A stretch of DNA of 64,000 nucleotides from Thiomicrorhabdus cannonii (GCF_013391695.1 NZ_JACBGH010000001.1:558001-622000); one strand, 5' to 3'. Positions 27,465 through 36,812 are shown, counted from the stretch's first letter. A program made the numbers and translations. Notes: generated by a model from the sequence alone, not told the origin.

Positions 27465-29582
27465 ATGCTGCAATCGATCTGTCAAAACCCACAACTTGTC
27501 GAAACCGTGTTACACACCGTTGACAGTCTCGTCATTGTATTGGACAAGGACGGTATCGTCCGCGCCATGAACGCCGCGGCCGTGGCGTTCACACATTACG
27601 ATCCGGAAGAGGTCGTGGGCCGATACCACTGGTCCGACTTCGTCCCCGCAAAAGAGCAAGACAAGGTAGAACGCCTGTTTAAAAGCCTGCTCAAAAAACG
27701 AACCGTGCAAAATGTCGAGCATCATTGGCTAACCAAAGAGGGTAACCCCCTGCTTGTGAAGTGGCACAATACGGTGATTACCGATGAGCACGACGAGATT
27801 GAGTACGTGATCGCCACCGGGGTCAACATCACCGATCAAGCCCGACTGGCAGAGGAACTCAAGATTTCCAGCAAGGTCGTTGAAACGGGCGACCCCGTTT
27901 TAATCACCGATGCCGCCCTGCGCATCATCAAAGTCAATGAAGCCTTTACCCGGGTCACCGGCTACAGCGAGGCCGACGTTCTGGGACAGACACCGCGGAT
28001 TTTAAGTTCGGGCGCACACGACCAGACCTTCTATGAGAACATGTGGCAAAGCTTGCAGACAAGCGGCTGCTGGGCCGGCGAAATCACCAACCGCCACAAA
28101 AGCGGCCACTATTTCACCGAGTACATGAGAATCTCAACGCTGCACGATAACGAAGGGCAAGTCACGCACTATGTCTCCTCTTTTATCGATATTTCCGCCG
28201 CCAAGGCCAACGAACAGAAACTGCGTTTTCTGGCGCGTTTTGATTCGCAAACCGGGATTGCCAATCGCGACTATTTCACCCGGAAACTCGACCAGACCAT
28301 CCAAAGCCACCAGCAAAACAGACAGAAAGGTCTGCTGTTTTATCTGCGTCTCGGCTTTCTGGAAAAAATGGAGGCGCATTACGGCAACGCCTTTGTCGAC
28401 ACCGTCATACTGAAAGTGCTACATGATGTTGAGCATACACTGGCCGGCTACCAATATTTCCTCGGCCGGATCACCGGCTCCGGGTTTGGCATTTGCATAC
28501 TCAATGTGCCCAGAACAGCCGGACTCAAAACCGCCACCCAGATCGCACGCTCTGTGGTGGAACTGACCAGACATTACCCCTTGGCGATCGATGAAGAGGA
28601 CGAATTTTTCAACCTCTATCCGGAAATCGGCATCTGCACCTTTCCGGACGCCTACGATGCCAGCTCGCTGGATGCCGAGGCCATGCTGCATCATGCCCTG
28701 ATCGCCTCGCAAAAGTCGCGGGATAAAAAAGAGTGCTACGAATTCTACTCCAGCGCACTGCAACGCGCGGTCGATGAGAGCCACAAACTGGAGGTTGCGC
28801 TCAACCACGCCATTCAGAAGCTGGACGAATTCGAGCTGCACCACCAGCCGCAATTTGATGCCTGCGGCCGGGTCACCGGCGGCGAAGCCCTGATTCGCTG
28901 GAAACATAACGGCAAGCTGGTTTCACCCGGCCTGTTCATTCCTTTGGCCGAAAAAACCGACGATATCATTACCATCAACCGCTGGGTTTTCAAGCAGGCG
29001 GTCGCGCAACTGCACGCCCTGGACGAAGGCGGTTTGCTCACCCAGTACCGCAGCCTGTCCGTCAATTTCAGTCCCAAATGCATTATGGCCGCCGATCTCG
29101 TGACCTTTCTCCAAAATGAGATCGAGCGGACGCCCTGGGTTGCACAACGCATCAAACTTGAAGTCACAGAAAGCTCCTTTATCCACGATATCGACGCCTT
29201 CAAACAGCGATTGGCGGAAATCAAAACCCTCGGCTTCAAGGTTTCAATTGACGACTTCGGCACGGGCTACTCTTCGTTGTCCTATCTGACAGAACTGGAG
29301 TTCGACGAAATCAAAATCGATCAAAGCTTTGTCAGCAAGCTCAATCAACGCTGCGAAAAGTCTTGCCGCGTTATCAAATCGATTATCAGCATCGCCAAAG
29401 CCCTCAACGTCAATGTTGTCGCCGAAGGGGTGGAAACCGCCATTCAGCTTGAGGTCTTAAAAGAGTTACAGTGCGCACACTTTCAAGGTTTTCTGTTCAG
29501 CAAACCGCTGCCGGTCAATGAGCTCACCACGCTTCTGGCCCGCAATCCGCCGTCTACGCTGGTACCGGCAAGCGCCGCCTGA
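27465..29582 (+). CDS. PAS-PAS-degenerate GGDEF-EAL phosphodiesterase
   Basis: 705-residue soluble signalling protein: PAS (about 15-120), PAS (about 140-250), GGDEF-like (about 260-420), EAL (about 440-690). The cyclase signature is degenerate: where GGDEF is expected the protein reads TGSGF (near 337), so no cyclase activity is expected. The EAL domain has all key motifs (EALIRW near 472, EVTESS, IDDFGTGYSS, KIDQSFV, EGVET, QGFLFS), so it should degrade cyclic-di-GMP, possibly with the dead GGDEF as GTP sensor. It lies directly before pilT. Confidence 0.88.
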   Translation: MLQSICQNPQLVETVLHTVDSLVIVLDKDGIVRAMNAAAVAFTHYDPEEVVGRYHWSDFVPAKEQDKVERLFKSLLKKRTVQNVEHHWLTKEGNPLLVKWHNTVITDEHDEIEYVIATGVNITDQARLAEELKISSKVVETGDPVLITDAALRIIKVNEAFTRVTGYSEADVLGQTPRILSSGAHDQTFYENMWQSLQTSGCWAGEITNRHKSGHYFTEYMRISTLHDNEGQVTHYVSSFIDISAAKANEQKLRFLARFDSQTGIANRDYFTRKLDQTIQSHQQNRQKGLLFYLRLGFLEKMEAHYGNAFVDTVILKVLHDVEHTLAGYQYFLGRITGSGFGICILNVPRTAGLKTATQIARSVVELTRHYPLAIDEEDEFFNLYPEIGICTFPDAYDASSLDAEAMLHHALIASQKSRDKKECYEFYSSALQRAVDESHKLEVALNHAIQKLDEFELHHQPQFDACGRVTGGEALIRWKHNGKLVSPGLFIPLAEKTDDIITINRWVFKQAVAQLHALDEGGLLTQYRSLSVNFSPKCIMAADLVTFLQNEIERTPWVAQRIKLEVTESSFIHDIDAFKQRLAEIKTLGFKVSIDDFGTGYSSLSYLTELEFDEIKIDQSFVSKLNQRCEKSCRVIKSIISIAKALNVNVVAEGVETAIQLEVLKELQCAHFQGFLFSKPLPVNELTTLLARNPPSTLVPASAA
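28925..28936 (-). repeat. Uptake-sequence-like repeat, core copy in the EAL gene
   Basis: Exact AACAGGCCGGGT on the minus strand inside the PAS-EAL gene; the coding strand reads ACCCGGCCTGTT as part of SPGLFI. Confidence 0.6.
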
Positions 29583-29701
29583 CCAACAACCGTTTTAGCG
29601 GGACGCCATCCGGGAGCCGGCTTTAGCACGGCTCGTCCGCGGTTCATCGCGCACTTCTCGGCCCACGCGGGCAAAACCTCAATAAATTCGCAAGAATTGT
29701 T

Positions 29702-29730
29702 TATTTTTGAAAAAATTCTTCACTATAATG
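29702..29730 (+). promoter_or_regulatory. Probable promoter of pilT
   Basis: A perfect TATAAT at 29725-29730 with AT-rich upstream sequence; the hexamer 17 bp upstream (TTATTT) is a poor -35. It lies about 40 bp before the pilT ATG. Confidence 0.45.
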
Positions 29731-29770
29731 AATCTTACTCAGTTAAGCCTTGTCGTTTGAGGAACCCCGC

Positions 29771-30811
29771 ATGGATATTACCCAGCTTTTAGAATTCAGC
29801 GCCAAACAAGGTGCATCCGACCTCCATATTTCCGCCGGTCTCCCCCCCATGATCCGTATTGACGGCGATGTCAAACGTCTCGACACCGCCGCACTGGAGC
29901 CCGAACTGGCGCAGAAAATGATTTATGACATCATGAACGACGAGCAGCGCAAGAATTTTGAAGAGCACTATGAGCTCGACTTCTCGTTTGAACTGCCTCA
30001 TGTCGCGCGCTTCCGTACCAACGTCTTTCGACAAAGCCGCGGCTTGGGTGCGGTGTTCCGTACCATTCCCAGCGTAATCCTGACGTTGGAAGACCTCAAG
30101 GCACCGGAAATTTTCAAAAGCATTGCCGACACGCCGCGCGGTATCGTGCTGGTCACCGGGCCAACCGGTTCGGGTAAATCCACCACGCTGGCGGCGATGG
30201 TGAACTACCTGAACGAGCGCAAGAACGCCCATATTCTGACCATTGAAGACCCGATCGAATTCGTGCACCAATCCAAACGCTCGCTGGTAAACCAGCGTGA
30301 AGTGCATCGCGATACCCACAGTTTCTCCAACGCCCTGCGCTCGGCACTGCGTGAAGACCCCGACATCATCCTCGTCGGCGAGATGCGTGATTTGGAAACT
30401 ATCCGTCTGGCGCTGACGGCGGCGGAAACCGGTCACCTGGTATTCGGTACCCTGCACACCAGCTCGGCGGCCAAGACCATCGACCGTATCATCGACGTTT
30501 TCCCCGCCAACGAGAAAGCGATGGTGCGCGCCATGCTCTCCGAATCGCTGAAAGCGGTTATTTCACAGACCCTGTTGAAACGCGTCGAAGGCGGACGTAT
30601 CGCCGCGCACGAGATCATGATCGGCACCGCGGCCATCAAAAACCTGATTCGTGAAGACAAGGTGGCGCAGATGTACTCGGTGATTCAGACCTCGAACCAG
30701 CTGGGTATGCAGACACTCGATCAGGATTTGAAACGCCTGGTCAACGAACGCAAAATCACCCTGGAAACCGCGCAAACCAAGGCGGTTAACAAAGACACTT
30801 TCATGAGTTAA
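29771..30811 (+). CDS. pilT: Type IV pilus retraction ATPase PilT
   Basis: Hexameric ATPase that retracts type IV pili; needed for twitching and, in many species, for DNA uptake. Walker A GPTGSGKSTTL, Asp box TIEDPIEF, Walker B DIILVGEMRD, His box GHLVFGTLHT and the C-terminal AIKNLIRE-type motif are present. ATG 29771 follows GAGGAA and gives 346 residues, matching the family; the longer open frame to 29750 is rejected. A C7 run occurs early in the gene. PilU follows 51 bp later. Confidence 0.96.
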   Translation: MDITQLLEFSAKQGASDLHISAGLPPMIRIDGDVKRLDTAALEPELAQKMIYDIMNDEQRKNFEEHYELDFSFELPHVARFRTNVFRQSRGLGAVFRTIPSVILTLEDLKAPEIFKSIADTPRGIVLVTGPTGSGKSTTLAAMVNYLNERKNAHILTIEDPIEFVHQSKRSLVNQREVHRDTHSFSNALRSALREDPDIILVGEMRDLETIRLALTAAETGHLVFGTLHTSSAAKTIDRIIDVFPANEKAMVRAMLSESLKAVISQTLLKRVEGGRIAAHEIMIGTAAIKNLIREDKVAQMYSVIQTSNQLGMQTLDQDLKRLVNERKITLETAQTKAVNKDTFMS

Positions 30812-30862
30812 AAACGAAATTGCCGTTTCATTCCATAAAGGCAATATCAGAGGAGATTTCCC

Positions 30863-32026
30863 ATGTCGGACGCCATTAAAGAAGACCTGCATAAACTACT
30901 CATCTATTTCGCGGAACAAGGGGCTTCTGACCTTTTCATCACCGCCGGCCGCACGGCGGTCATGAAAAAGGACGGGGTGCTGGTCAATATCACCGAAGAG
31001 AAACTGACGCCGACCATGACCAAGGAATTGGCTTACGCCATTATGAACTCCGAACAGCTGGCGCTTTTCCAGAACACCAACGAATGTAACTTTGCCTATC
31101 ACATCCACGGCAAGGCGCGTTATCGTGTCAACGTCTTTATGCAGCGCGGCACGCCGGGCATGGTTATCCGCTCGGTAATCACCAACATTCCGACGTTTGA
31201 CAGCCTGCATCTGCCGCCGGTTCTCAAAGAGTTGGTGATGAGCAAGCGCGGTCTGTTTCTGGTGGTGGGGGGAACCGGCTCGGGTAAATCCACGACGCTG
31301 GCGAGCTTGGTCGACCTGCGTAACGAGCACTCCGACGGTCACATCATCACCATCGAAGACCCGATCGAATTCGTGCACTCCCACAAAAAATGCATCGTCA
31401 CCCAGCGTGAGGTCGGCGTGGATACCGACTCCTACGATTCGGCCCTGAAAAACACCTTGCGTCAGGCGCCGGACGTCATCCTCATCGGGGAGATCCGCTC
31501 CGACGACACCATGGATCACGCCGTGGCCTTCGCCGAAACCGGTCACCTGTGTATGTCCACCCTGCACGCCAACAACACCAACCAGGCGCTGGACCGTATC
31601 ATCAACTTCTTCCCGCCGATTCAGCGTAACCACGTATTGATGGATCTGTCGTTGAACCTGCGCTGCATCGTCTCGCAACGTCTGATCCCAAGCCTCGACG
31701 GCGGACGCGTCGCCGCGGTGGAGGTCATGATCAACACCCCGCGTATGCAGGATCTGATTTTCAAAGCCGATATTTCCGGCATCAAGAAGCTCATGGAAGA
31801 TTCCGAAGACCAATATATGCAGACCTTCGACAAGGCGCTGTTCGACCTCTACGAAGCCGGCAAAATCAGCTACGAAGAGGCGCTGCGCAATGCCGACTCC
31901 ATGAACAACCTGCGTCTTAAAATCAAACTGGAAAGTAAACTGCCGCTTCCCAAAATCGCCGAAGAGGAAATTATCTCGGTTAGCGGTCAACGCGGTTTCC
32001 GTGTACAGGACGATCTGGAATACTGA
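30863..32026 (+). CDS. pilU: PilT-like ATPase PilU
   Basis: PilT-dependent accessory retraction ATPase. Walker A GGTGSGKSTTL, TIEDPIEF, Walker B VILIGEIRSDD, GHLCMSTLHANN. 387 residues with the longer C-terminal tail usual for PilU. GAGGAG lies 7 bp before the ATG. Part of a pilT-pilU operon ending in the repeat-pair terminator at 32061-32110. Confidence 0.94.
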   Translation: MSDAIKEDLHKLLIYFAEQGASDLFITAGRTAVMKKDGVLVNITEEKLTPTMTKELAYAIMNSEQLALFQNTNECNFAYHIHGKARYRVNVFMQRGTPGMVIRSVITNIPTFDSLHLPPVLKELVMSKRGLFLVVGGTGSGKSTTLASLVDLRNEHSDGHIITIEDPIEFVHSHKKCIVTQREVGVDTDSYDSALKNTLRQAPDVILIGEIRSDDTMDHAVAFAETGHLCMSTLHANNTNQALDRIINFFPPIQRNHVLMDLSLNLRCIVSQRLIPSLDGGRVAAVEVMINTPRMQDLIFKADISGIKKLMEDSEDQYMQTFDKALFDLYEAGKISYEEALRNADSMNNLRLKIKLESKLPLPKIAEEEIISVSGQRGFRVQDDLEY

Positions 32027-32060
32027 GTTTTCTTTCTCGCTGAAAATGTTTCCGATTTAA

Positions 32061-32111
32061 AACTGAACAGGCCGGGTAAAGCACACTCTACCCGGCCTGT
32101 TCAGTTTTTTC
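32061..32111. terminator. Terminator shared by pilU and uvrB, made of an inverted pair of uptake-like repeats
   Basis: AACTGAACAGGCCGGGT (32061-32077) and its exact inverse (32090-32106) form an 18-bp perfect stem (including A-T closing the loop). On the plus strand TTTTTT follows; on the minus strand TTTTAAA follows, a weaker terminator. It lies 35 bp after pilU and 30 bp after the convergent uvrB. Both arms carry the same G variant at position 5, as expected for an inverted duplication or compensated stem. Confidence 0.85.
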
Positions 32112-32135
32112 AGCCCCGAAAAACCGCAGGATCTT

Positions 32136-34172
32136 CTAAACGCCCATATCGCCCACACCGACCATTTTACCTTTGAGCTGCTTGAGCTGGTCGCGCAGCA
32201 CCGCCGCTTCCTCAAAATCCAACTCCTTGGCCGCTTTGTACATGGCCTTTTCCAGCTTTTTGATCTGTGCCGCCAGTTCGGCCGGGGTGAGGTGCGCAAA
32301 TTCGGGATGATAGCCGCCCTCTTTCTCCGCCGCCTTCTTCGCCGCCGCGCCGCGTCCCGCCTTGGACGCATAAGGCGAATCGTCGAGGATATCGCTGATT
32401 TTCTTGTTCAACGCCTGCGGCACGATGCCCATGCGCTCGTTATGCGCGATCTGTTTGGCGCGGCGGCGTTCGGTTTCGTCAATCGCCGTTCTCATCGAGC
32501 GCGTGATTTTGTCGGCATACAGAATCGCCTTGCCGCTAACGTTACGCGCCGCACGGCCGATGGTCTGAATCAACGAGCGGTCGGAACGCAGAAAACCTTC
32601 CTTGTCGGCGTCCAGAATCGCCACCAGCGCCACCTCGGGAATATCCAATCCTTCCCGCAACAGGTTGATGCCCACCAGCACGTCGAACTCGCCCAAACGC
32701 AAATCGCGGATAATCTCGATACGCTCCACTGTATCGATATCGGAGTGCAGATAGCGCACGCGCACCTGATGGTCTTCCAGATATTCGGTGAGGTTCTCCG
32801 CCATGCGTTTGGTGAGCGTGGTCACCAGAATGCGCTGGTTCAGCTCCACGCGCTGTTTGATTTCGCCCAACAGGTCGTCCACCTGCGTCAATGCCGGACG
32901 CACTTCGATTTCCGGATCCAACAGGCCGGTCGGGCGCACCACCTGCTCGACCACCTTGGAGCAGTGCTCCGCCTCGTATTTGCCCGGCGTGGCCGATACC
33001 AGAATGGTCTGCGGCATCAGACGCTCAAACTCCTCGAACATCAACGGACGGTTATCCAGCGCTGAGGGCAGACGGAAACCGTAAGTCACCAGATTCTCCT
33101 TGCGCGAACGGTCGCCCTTGTACATGCCGCCCACCTGCGGAATGGTCACATGGCTCTCGTCCACCACCAGCAACGAGTTTTTAGGGAAATAGTCCATCAG
33201 GGTCGGCGGCGGCATACCGGCATCACGCCCCGACAGATAACGCGAGTAGTTTTCGATGCCGGTGCAGTAGCCCAGCTCCAGCATCATCTCGATGTCGAGC
33301 TTGGTGCGTTCTTCCAAGCGCTGCGCCTCCACCAGTTTGCTCATGGAGCGTAACTGCTCCAAACGCTCTTTGAGTTCGACCTTGACCTTCTCGACCGTCT
33401 CCAGCACGCGCTCGCGCGGCGTCACATAGTGCGATTTGGGGTAGACCGTCACCCGTGTGGGCCGGCTGACGACCTCGCCAGTCAACGGATCGAACCAGGC
33501 GATGCTCTCGACCTCATCATCAAACAGCTCGATACGCACCGCAACTTCCTCGGCTTCCGCCGGGAAAATGTCGATGACATCGCCGCGCACGCGGAAGGTG
33601 CCGCGCCACAGCTCGATATCGTTGCGGTTATATTGCATCGAGGTCAGCCGCGCGAGAATATCGCGCTGCGAAAGGCGATCGCCCAGGCGCACCTGCAGGA
33701 TCATCTTGAGGTACATTTCCGGGTCGCCCAGACCGTAAATGGCGGAAACCGTGGCGATCAGAATCACGTCCTCGCGCTCCAGCAGCGCTTTGGTGGCCGA
33801 CAAACGCAGCTGCTCGATCTGCTCGTTGACGGAGGAGTCTTTGGCGATATAGGTGTCGGAAGCCGGAACATAGGCTTCGGGCTGGTAGTAGTCGTAGTAG
33901 GAGACGAAATATTCCACCGCGTTTTTGGGGAAGAAGCCCTTCATCTCGCCGTAAAGCTGGGCGGCCAGGGTTTTGTTGTGGGCCAGGATAATCGTGGGTC
34001 TTTGCACCTGCTGAATGACGTTGGCCACCGTAAAGGTCTTGCCCGAACCGGTCACGCCCAGCAGGGTCTGAAACGCCTCGCCGTGCTCCAGTCCTTCCAC
34101 CAATTCGGCAATCGCCGTCGGCTGGTCACCGGACGGCTGATAGTGGGACACCAATTCAAACCTTTTTGCCAC
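32136..34172 (-). CDS. uvrB: Excinuclease ABC subunit B
   Basis: Damage-verification helicase of nucleotide excision repair. Walker [11 protein letters not shown], the beta-hairpin region [21 protein letters not shown], helicase motif QTIGRAARN and the C-terminal UVR domain (about 635-670, [14 protein letters not shown]) are all present. 678 residues. The start is GTG at 34172, giving the family N-terminus [17 protein letters not shown]. Single gene; convergent with pilU. Confidence 0.97.
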   Translation of the reverse strand: MAKRFELVSHYQPSGDQPTAIAELVEGLEHGEAFQTLLGVTGSGKTFTVANVIQQVQRPTIILAHNKTLAAQLYGEMKGFFPKNAVEYFVSYYDYYQPEAYVPASDTYIAKDSSVNEQIEQLRLSATKALLEREDVILIATVSAIYGLGDPEMYLKMILQVRLGDRLSQRDILARLTSMQYNRNDIELWRGTFRVRGDVIDIFPAEAEEVAVRIELFDDEVESIAWFDPLTGEVVSRPTRVTVYPKSHYVTPRERVLETVEKVKVELKERLEQLRSMSKLVEAQRLEERTKLDIEMMLELGYCTGIENYSRYLSGRDAGMPPPTLMDYFPKNSLLVVDESHVTIPQVGGMYKGDRSRKENLVTYGFRLPSALDNRPLMFEEFERLMPQTILVSATPGKYEAEHCSKVVEQVVRPTGLLDPEIEVRPALTQVDDLLGEIKQRVELNQRILVTTLTKRMAENLTEYLEDHQVRVRYLHSDIDTVERIEIIRDLRLGEFDVLVGINLLREGLDIPEVALVAILDADKEGFLRSDRSLIQTIGRAARNVSGKAILYADKITRSMRTAIDETERRRAKQIAHNERMGIVPQALNKKISDILDDSPYASKAGRGAAAKKAAEKEGGYHPEFAHLTPAELAAQIKKLEKAMYKAAKELDFEEAAVLRDQLKQLKGKMVGVGDMGV

Positions 34173-34332
34173 AATAAACCCTTTAAATCCGACCCTAAAA
34201 TCCAGTAAAATGACAGCTTTATGAAAATTATCGCGTCAATCGGTCGCAAATCGTCACAAAACGGTCAAAACCGGCTGCACATGAAAAAAACGTTGTCTAT
34301 TATAGCTCACCTTTTTTCGAGAGAAACATTAC

Positions 34333-35514
34333 ATGGTACCCCTAGCTGATCGCGTCAACCGAGTAAAACCTTCCCTGACTCTAGTTATTACCGCCAAAGC
34401 CGCCGAGCTGAAACGCGCCGGCAAAGACATCATCAGCCTAGGTGCCGGGGAACCTGACTTCGATACGCCGGAGCACATCAAAGCCGCGGGGATCAAAGCC
34501 ATTCAATCCGGGCAAACGCGCTACACTGCCGTGGACGGCACGCCTGAGCTGAAAGAAGCGATTATCGCCAAGTTCAAACGCGACAATAACATCGATTACG
34601 CCGCCAACCAGATTCTGGTCTCGTCCGGCGGCAAGCAGAGTTTCTTCAACCTGTGTCAGGCCGTGCTCAACGATGGCGACGAAGTGATTATTCCCGCGCC
34701 TTACTGGGTATCCTATCCCGATATGGCCCTGTTGGCCGGCGGCGAGCCGGTGATTATCGAAGCGGGGATTGCGCAAGGTTTCAAAATCACTCCGGCGCAG
34801 TTGGCGGCGGCAATCACCCCGAAAACCAAAATCGTGGTCATCAACAGCCCATCCAACCCGACCGGTGCGGTGTACACGGCCGACGAACTGCAGGCGTTGG
34901 GTGAGGTGTTGAAACAGCATCCGCAAATCGTCATCGCCTCTGACGACATGTACGAGCACATTCTGCTGACCGACACCCCTTTCACCAATATTCTGGAAGT
35001 GTGTCCGGAGCTATACGACCGCACGGTGGTGCTGAACGGCGTATCCAAAGCCTACTCGATGACCGGCTGGCGTATCGGTTATGCCGGCGGTCCGGTGGAA
35101 GTGATTGCCGGCATGCGCAAGGTTCAGTCGCAAAGCACCTCCAACCCCTGCTCGATTTCGCAGGCTGCCTCGGTAGAAGCGCTAAACGGCTCGCAGGAAT
35201 GCATTCAGACCATGCTGGTGGAGTTCAAAAAACGTCATGAGTTCGTGGTGGAACGCGTCAACCAGATTCCCGGTTTCAAATGCATCCGTGCCGCCGGCGC
35301 TTTCTATGCGTTTATGGACATCTCCGAAGCCATGCAGATGAAAGGCTTCGCCAGCGATACCGACTTCGCCACCGCACTGCTGGAAGAGAAACTGGTCGCT
35401 GCGGTACCCGGCTCCGGTTTCGGTGCCGACAGACACCTGCGCATCTCTTTTGCCACCAGCATGGAAAATCTGGTCAATGCACTGGACCGCATCGACGCCT
35501 TTATGAAAGGCTAA
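34333..35514 (+). CDS. Pyridoxal-phosphate aspartate aminotransferase (class I)
   Basis: Aminotransferase of fold type I, most like the AspC/AatA gamma subgroup that interconverts aspartate and oxaloacetate (some members also use prephenate). LGAGEPDFDTPEHI, the NPSNPTGAVY substrate segment, the PLP lysine in NGVSKAYSMTGWRIGY and the C-terminal LRISFATS arginine are visible. 393 residues. ATG 34333 follows GAGAG. Terminated by hairpins at 35529-35616. Confidence 0.92.
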   Translation: MVPLADRVNRVKPSLTLVITAKAAELKRAGKDIISLGAGEPDFDTPEHIKAAGIKAIQSGQTRYTAVDGTPELKEAIIAKFKRDNNIDYAANQILVSSGGKQSFFNLCQAVLNDGDEVIIPAPYWVSYPDMALLAGGEPVIIEAGIAQGFKITPAQLAAAITPKTKIVVINSPSNPTGAVYTADELQALGEVLKQHPQIVIASDDMYEHILLTDTPFTNILEVCPELYDRTVVLNGVSKAYSMTGWRIGYAGGPVEVIAGMRKVQSQSTSNPCSISQAASVEALNGSQECIQTMLVEFKKRHEFVVERVNQIPGFKCIRAAGAFYAFMDISEAMQMKGFASDTDFATALLEEKLVAAVPGSGFGADRHLRISFATSMENLVNALDRIDAFMKG

Positions 35515-35528
35515 AACGCTTTGTAAAA

Positions 35529-35571
35529 AACTCAACAGGCCGGGTATTAATCCTGATACCCGGCCTGTTCA
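35529..35571 (-). terminator. Inverted pair of uptake-like repeats after the aminotransferase gene
   Basis: A full plus-strand copy (35529-35545) and a minus-strand core (35558-35569) form a 14-bp stem with an 8-nt loop. A T6 run follows only on the minus strand, so as a terminator it would act on leftward transcripts; rightward it may only stabilise the mRNA end. Confidence 0.65.
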
Positions 35572-35576
35572 AAAGC

Positions 35577-35616
35577 AAAAAAGCCTTGCTGGAGAAACCT
35601 TCAGCAAGGCTTTTTT
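35577..35616. terminator. Bidirectional terminator between the aminotransferase gene and ligE
   Basis: GCCTTGCTG (35583-35591) pairs with CAGCAAGGC (35602-35610); six T follow on both strands. It serves the convergent aminotransferase and ligase genes and makes the neighbouring repeat pair redundant as a terminator. Confidence 0.88.
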
Positions 35617-35620
35617 ATTG

Positions 35621-36526
35621 CTACCAACTTTTGTCCGATCTGATTCGCCAATAAACCGGAAAACGCGGCAAACCGTTCTTGGTCAATCCCATATACTGAA
35701 AAGTCACCAGCGTGCCTTTTGGCGGCGGCTCCCGGCGCTCTTGATCGCTCAAGCCACTGCCGAGCTTCACAACCCTTTGTGAGTCTCTGAGCGCAGGAAA
35801 TTGTCCCGCAACGATTTCACACAGCAAAGCCCCCACCTGTCCCTGATACTTGCCTTCGCCTTGAGTATAGCCTTGCACAATACATTCGGCATCCTGCTTT
35901 TCTTTGACCTTTAGAGCTTTGGCGGAACGCCCGGCATAATAGGGAGTGTTTGGATCACGCAGCACCAGCCCTTCGCCGCCATGCGCAATCATCTCTTTTA
36001 AATGGTTAGCCACCTCATCGCGGCCGCTGACGGCGGTTTGCTCGATAATATGCAGATAAGGCGCCGGAAAAACCTGTAAATACATTTTCAACACGCCAAG
36101 ACGTTCTAACAATCCGCCCGCCTGGTTCGGCACCTCAAAAATCTGATAGCTTAGCTGCTGCCAGCCATTGTGCGGCTGTTGCTGATTGACAATCGACACG
36201 GTATTTTCAAACTGCCCGCGTCCCATCCACAATTCGCCATCCAATTCAAACGGCGGAAAGTTCTCGGTAAACCAGTCAGGCACCACAAAACGCTTTCCCT
36301 GACGACTCATCAGATGCTTGCCGTCCCAATAAGCGCGCACGCCGTCAAGCTTTTCGCTCAGCAGCCAGCCCTGCACCTCTTCTTGGCCTGAATAGGTATT
36401 CAGCAGGACTAGCGATGGCTCAATCGGCTTGGCTGAATCAAACGCCCATGCCGACGGAACAACGCCCAGCCACAAATAAAAAAGGCCTGTGAAACTCAAC
36501 AGGCCGGCTTTCGCTAAATTCAACAT
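35621..36526 (-). CDS. ligE: Periplasmic ATP-dependent DNA ligase (Lig E type)
   Basis: Minimal ATP-dependent DNA ligase of 301 residues with an export signal: hydrophobic N-terminus ending PSAWA (cleavage near 28). Nucleotidyltransferase motifs: I EKLDGVRAYWDG with nucleophile K59, III ELDGELWMGRG, IV GGEGLVLRD, V ALKVKEKQDAE, then a C-terminal OB fold. Lig E proteins occur in naturally competent proteobacteria and are thought to act on DNA in the periplasm. The gene starts 16 bp after comEA, which encodes a periplasmic DNA receptor, strongly supporting a role in transformation. A near copy (16/17) of the repeat lies in the signal peptide region (36493-36509). Confidence 0.88.
   Translation of the reverse strand: MLNLAKAGLLSFTGLFYLWLGVVPSAWAFDSAKPIEPSLVLLNTYSGQEEVQGWLLSEKLDGVRAYWDGKHLMSRQGKRFVVPDWFTENFPPFELDGELWMGRGQFENTVSIVNQQQPHNGWQQLSYQIFEVPNQAGGLLERLGVLKMYLQVFPAPYLHIIEQTAVSGRDEVANHLKEMIAHGGEGLVLRDPNTPYYAGRSAKALKVKEKQDAECIVQGYTQGEGKYQGQVGALLCEIVAGQFPALRDSQRVVKLGSGLSDQERREPPPKGTLVTFQYMGLTKNGLPRFPVYWRIRSDKSW
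36493..36509 (+). repeat. Uptake-sequence-like repeat, 16/17 copy in ligE
   Basis: AACTCAACAGGCCGGCT differs from the long consensus at one base. It lies in the part of ligE that encodes the signal peptide. Confidence 0.5.
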
Positions 36527-36542
36527 TTAACTCGTTTCCAAT

Positions 36543-36812
36543 TCAGGTTTTGTCCTGATCAAACCGTAGATCGGCTTTGATTTTCTCCAACGTCTTTTCG
36601 CCGATGCCTTTTACGTTCAACAGGTCTTCCGGCTTGGAGCAGGTATTGGCCTGACAGTATTGCGAAATTGCCTCCGCTTTGGCCGGACCGATGCCGCTTA
36701 ATGCTGCGGAAATCTCCTGCGACGTGGCGGTATTGACATTCACCGGCGCCGCCAGTGCTACCCCACAAAGGGCCCAAAAGCCCACGGCCAACTTGATTGT
36801 TTTACTTAACAT
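36543..36812 (-). CDS. comEA: ComEA-type helix-hairpin-helix DNA-binding protein
   Basis: 89-residue exported protein: signal peptide ending ALA (about 21), then two helix-hairpin-helix motifs built on VNVNTATSQEISAAL..GIGPAKAEAI and LLNVKGIGEKTLEKI. This is the minimal ComEA form of Gram-negative bacteria, which binds incoming double-stranded DNA in the periplasm and ratchets it in. Two cysteines (QYCQANTC) could form a disulfide. ATG 36812 follows GGAGAG; the longer open frame to 36839 is rejected. First gene of a two-gene operon with ligE. Confidence 0.88.
   Translation of the reverse strand: MLSKTIKLAVGFWALCGVALAAPVNVNTATSQEISAALSGIGPAKAEAISQYCQANTCSKPEDLLNVKGIGEKTLEKIKADLRFDQDKT

Noticed and set aside
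29841-29848. C7 run in pilT as a phase-variation tract
   Set aside because: Shorter than the G9 and C10 tracts and in a conserved PPM codon context; 7-mers are not rare enough to argue from.
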